Assembly (NCBI RefSeq): GCF_007786235.1 | Contig: NZ_VNFK01000003.1 | Span: 1-64,000 of the forward strand | Direction of reading: 5' to 3' | Length of the DNA: 64,000 nt | DNA from: Paenarthrobacter nitroguajacolicus | GTDB taxonomy: Bacteria; Actinomycetota; Actinomycetes; Actinomycetales; Micrococcaceae | Shown: in pieces, positions 62,308 to 64,000 of the stretch | Position numbering within the stretch: position 1 is the stretch's first letter | Layout of the letters: each line of letters starts with the position of its first letter | Notes under the pieces: generated by a model | Databases searched by the model: none | What the model saw: the letters and a program-made list of their open reading frames with translations, nothing else | What the model was told of the DNA's origin: nothing | Translations under genes and position numbers: made by a program

Positions 62308-64000
62308 CTAGGACTTGGCGCGGGCGCGGTTGGCCTTGGCGCGCTCGTTGGAGTCCAGGATGACCTTGCGGATGCGGATATCCTCCGGCGTCACCTCAAC
62401 GCACTCGTCCTCGCGGGCGAATTCGAGGGACTCTTCGAGGGTGAGGTCGCGCGGGGGCGTCAGGTTCTCAAAGGAGTCGGAGGAAGCTGCACGCATGTTG
62501 GTGAGCTTCTTTTCCTTGGTGATGTTGACGTCCATGTCGTCAGCGCGTGAGTTCTCGCCGACGATCATGCCTTCGTAAACCTCGGACGTGGGCTTCACGA
62601 AGAAGGAACCGCGTTCCTGCAGGTTGATCATGGCGAACGGCGTCACAACACCGGCGCGGTCGGCGATCATCGAACCGTTGGTGCGGTATTCGATGGGGCC
62701 GGCCCACGGCTCGTAGCCTTCGGAGATCGAGGCAGCGATACCGGCACCGCGAGTATCCGTGAGGAACTTGGTGCGGAAGCCGATGAGGCCACGTGCCGGA
62801 ACGATGAACTCCATGCGGCACCAGCCGGTACCGTGGTTGGCCATGTTGGTCATGCGGCCCTTGCGGGCGGCCATGAGCTGCGTGACGGAGCCGAGGTACT
62901 CTTCCGGTACGTCGATGGTCATGTGTTCCATCGGCTCGTGGATCTTGCCGTCGATGGTCTTGGTGACAACCTGCGGCTTGCCGACGGTCAGCTCAAAGCC
63001 TTCGCGGCGCATCTGCTCAACCAGGATGGCCAGCGCGAGCTCGCCACGGCCCTGGACTTCCCAAGCGTCGGGACGCTCGGTGGGGAGGACCTTGATGGAG
63101 ACGTTACCGATCAGTTCCTTGTCCAGGCGATCCTTCACCTGGCGCGCGGTGACCTTGGCACCCTTGACCTTGCCGGCCAGCGGCGAGGTGTTGATGCCGA
63201 TGGTCATGGAGATCGCGGGATCGTCCACGGTGATCAGCGGCAGCGGCTGCGGATTCTCCGCGTCGGTGAGGGTTTCACCGATGGTGATTTCCTCGATGCC
63301 GGCGACGGCGACGATTTCACCCGGACCGGCAGATTCGGCAGGAACGCGGGTGAGCGCCTTGGTGGCGAGCAGTTCGGTGATCTTGACGTTCTTGAGCTCG
63401 CCGTTGGCGCGTGCCCAGGCAACGGTCTGGCCCTTGCGGAGCGTGCCGTTGTAGATGCGGAGCAGGGCGAGGCGGCCAAGGAACGGCGAGGCGTCCAGGT
63501 TGGTCACGTGTGCCTGCAGCACGCCGTCCGGGTTGTACGTCGGAGCGGGGATGTGCTCGATGATGGTCTTGAAGAGGGGCTCGAGGTCCTCGTTCTCCGG
63601 AGCCGAGCCGTTGTCCGGCTGGTCCAGGGACGCGCGGCCAACCTTGGCTGCTGCGTAGACGACCGGAACTTCGAGGACCTTGTCCAGGTCGAGGTCCGGA
63701 ACTTCGTCGGCGAGGTCCGAGGCCAAGCCGAGGAGCAGGTCCATGGACTCGTGGACAACCTCATCGATGCGGGCGTCGGGACGGTCGGTCTTGTTGACCA
63801 GGAGGATGACCGGCAGGTGCGCGGCCAAGGCTTTGCGCAGGACGAAGCGGGTCTGGGGCAGGGGCCCCTCGGAGGAGTCAACCAGCAGGACGACGCCGTC
63901 AACCATGGAGAGACCGCGCTCTACTTCGCCACCGAAGTCGGCGTGGCCGGGAGTGTCGATGACGTTGATGGTGATGGTCTCGCCGTTGGACGACGGGCCA
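62308..64000 (-). CDS. typA: translational GTPase TypA/BipA (5' end beyond the window)
   Basis: Ribosome-binding GTPase involved in assembly and stress adaptation. Seen: the visible part begins in the G domain with G3 (DTPGHADFGGEVERGLSMVDGV) and G4 (LVNKTDRPDAR), then domain II (FLGRLALLRIYNGTLRKGQTVAWARANGEL), domain III, and the BipA-specific C-terminal domain with EFIVPARGLIGFRTKFLTDTRG and LTNMRAASSDSFENLTPPRDLTLEESLEFAREDECVEVTPEDIRIRK. About 560 residues are present; the P-loop and start lie past base 64000. The residues after IRIRK form a short basic tail. Confidence 0.96.
   Translation of the reverse strand, partial: GPSSNGETITINVIDTPGHADFGGEVERGLSMVDGVVLLVDSSEGPLPQTRFVLRKALAAHLPVILLVNKTDRPDARIDEVVHESMDLLLGLASDLADEVPDLDLDKVLEVPVVYAAAKVGRASLDQPDNGSAPENEDLEPLFKTIIEHIPAPTYNPDGVLQAHVTNLDASPFLGRLALLRIYNGTLRKGQTVAWARANGELKNVKITELLATKALTRVPAESAGPGEIVAVAGIEEITIGETLTDAENPQPLPLITVDDPAISMTIGINTSPLAGKVKGAKVTARQVKDRLDKELIGNVSIKVLPTERPDAWEVQGRGELALAILVEQMRREGFELTVGKPQVVTKTIDGKIHEPMEHMTIDVPEEYLGSVTQLMAARKGRMTNMANHGTGWCRMEFIVPARGLIGFRTKFLTDTRGAGIAASISEGYEPWAGPIEYRTNGSMIADRAGVVTPFAMINLQERGSFFVKPTSEVYEGMIVGENSRADDMDVNITKEKKLTNMRAASSDSFENLTPPRDLTLEESLEFAREDECVEVTPEDIRIRKVILDSNERAKANRARAKS

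Overview
The window is ordinary core chromosome from a high-GC actinobacterium. It most resembles Arthrobacter/Paenarthrobacter (Micrococcaceae): AdnAB instead of RecBCD, coproporphyrin-dependent heme genes, a GluABCD transporter, SigE-RseA-TatB, and the succinylase lysine/diaminopimelate genes. That placement is from memory of gene order and protein style, not from a search. I saw no rRNA, tRNA, insertion sequence, prophage or CRISPR array. Base composition looks even by eye.

Layout. 79-8134: a DNA-repair group (adnB, adnA and an alkyltransferase-like gene, all overlapping on the minus strand) with a divergent DnaQ-like exonuclease. 8461-10922: a polar amino-acid ABC operon. 11006-12280: an LpqI-like GH3 lipoprotein. 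12391-23746: an almost complete heme pathway. The minus-strand order of transcription is hemE-hemY, then hemQ-hemH-hemC-hemD-hemB-(LLM flavin oxidoreductase)-hemL, with hemA divergent. 23823-30645: moeZ, a TetR regulator, a DUF3107 protein, and thiamine genes (thiO-thiS-thiG under a TPP riboswitch, divergent thiE) plus a pterin dehydratase and a ferritin-like protein. 30758-36173: a TM2 protein, an RNB ribonuclease, a DEAD-box helicase and an orphan DNA methyltransferase.

36197-39319: MarC, a PHP phosphoesterase and aminopeptidase P. 39405-43418: a stress-type membrane protein, an MgtE-domain/CBS protein without a channel domain, a DUF1003 protein and an Mrp ATPase. 43448-46547: tatB-rseA-sigE facing an O-methyltransferase, then DUF3117. 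46776-49249: a GT-C type membrane protein, a DivIVA-like protein and a LOG-family protein. 49413-52733: gluABCD. 52797-61177: dapE, dapD, a lysozyme-like protein, a TetR regulator, galE, gltA and dapC. 61183-64000: fdxA, two small proteins, and typA running off the window end.

How it fits together. HemA and HemL make aminolevulinate; HemB, C, D and E take it to coproporphyrinogen; HemY, HemH and HemQ finish heme by the coproporphyrin route. ThiO, S, G and E make and join thiamine parts, and MoeZ is a plausible ThiS activator. DapD, C and E supply meso-diaminopimelate for the wall and lysine. SigE/RseA is an envelope-stress switch beside TatB. Convergent gene pairs are separated by strong palindromic terminators. 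Several genes (dapD, moeZ, gluA, thiE, and the genes at 31818 and 61645) look leaderless, with a -10 box about 6-9 bases before the start codon and no ribosome site.

I found no convincing undescribed multi-gene system. The best leads are an Mrp protein lacking its CPxC motif, an AdnA lacking the first cysteine of its expected Fe-S motif, an LLM flavoprotein inside the heme operon, candidate operators before hemQ, sigE and galE, and an odd intergenic palindrome at 55897-55959.
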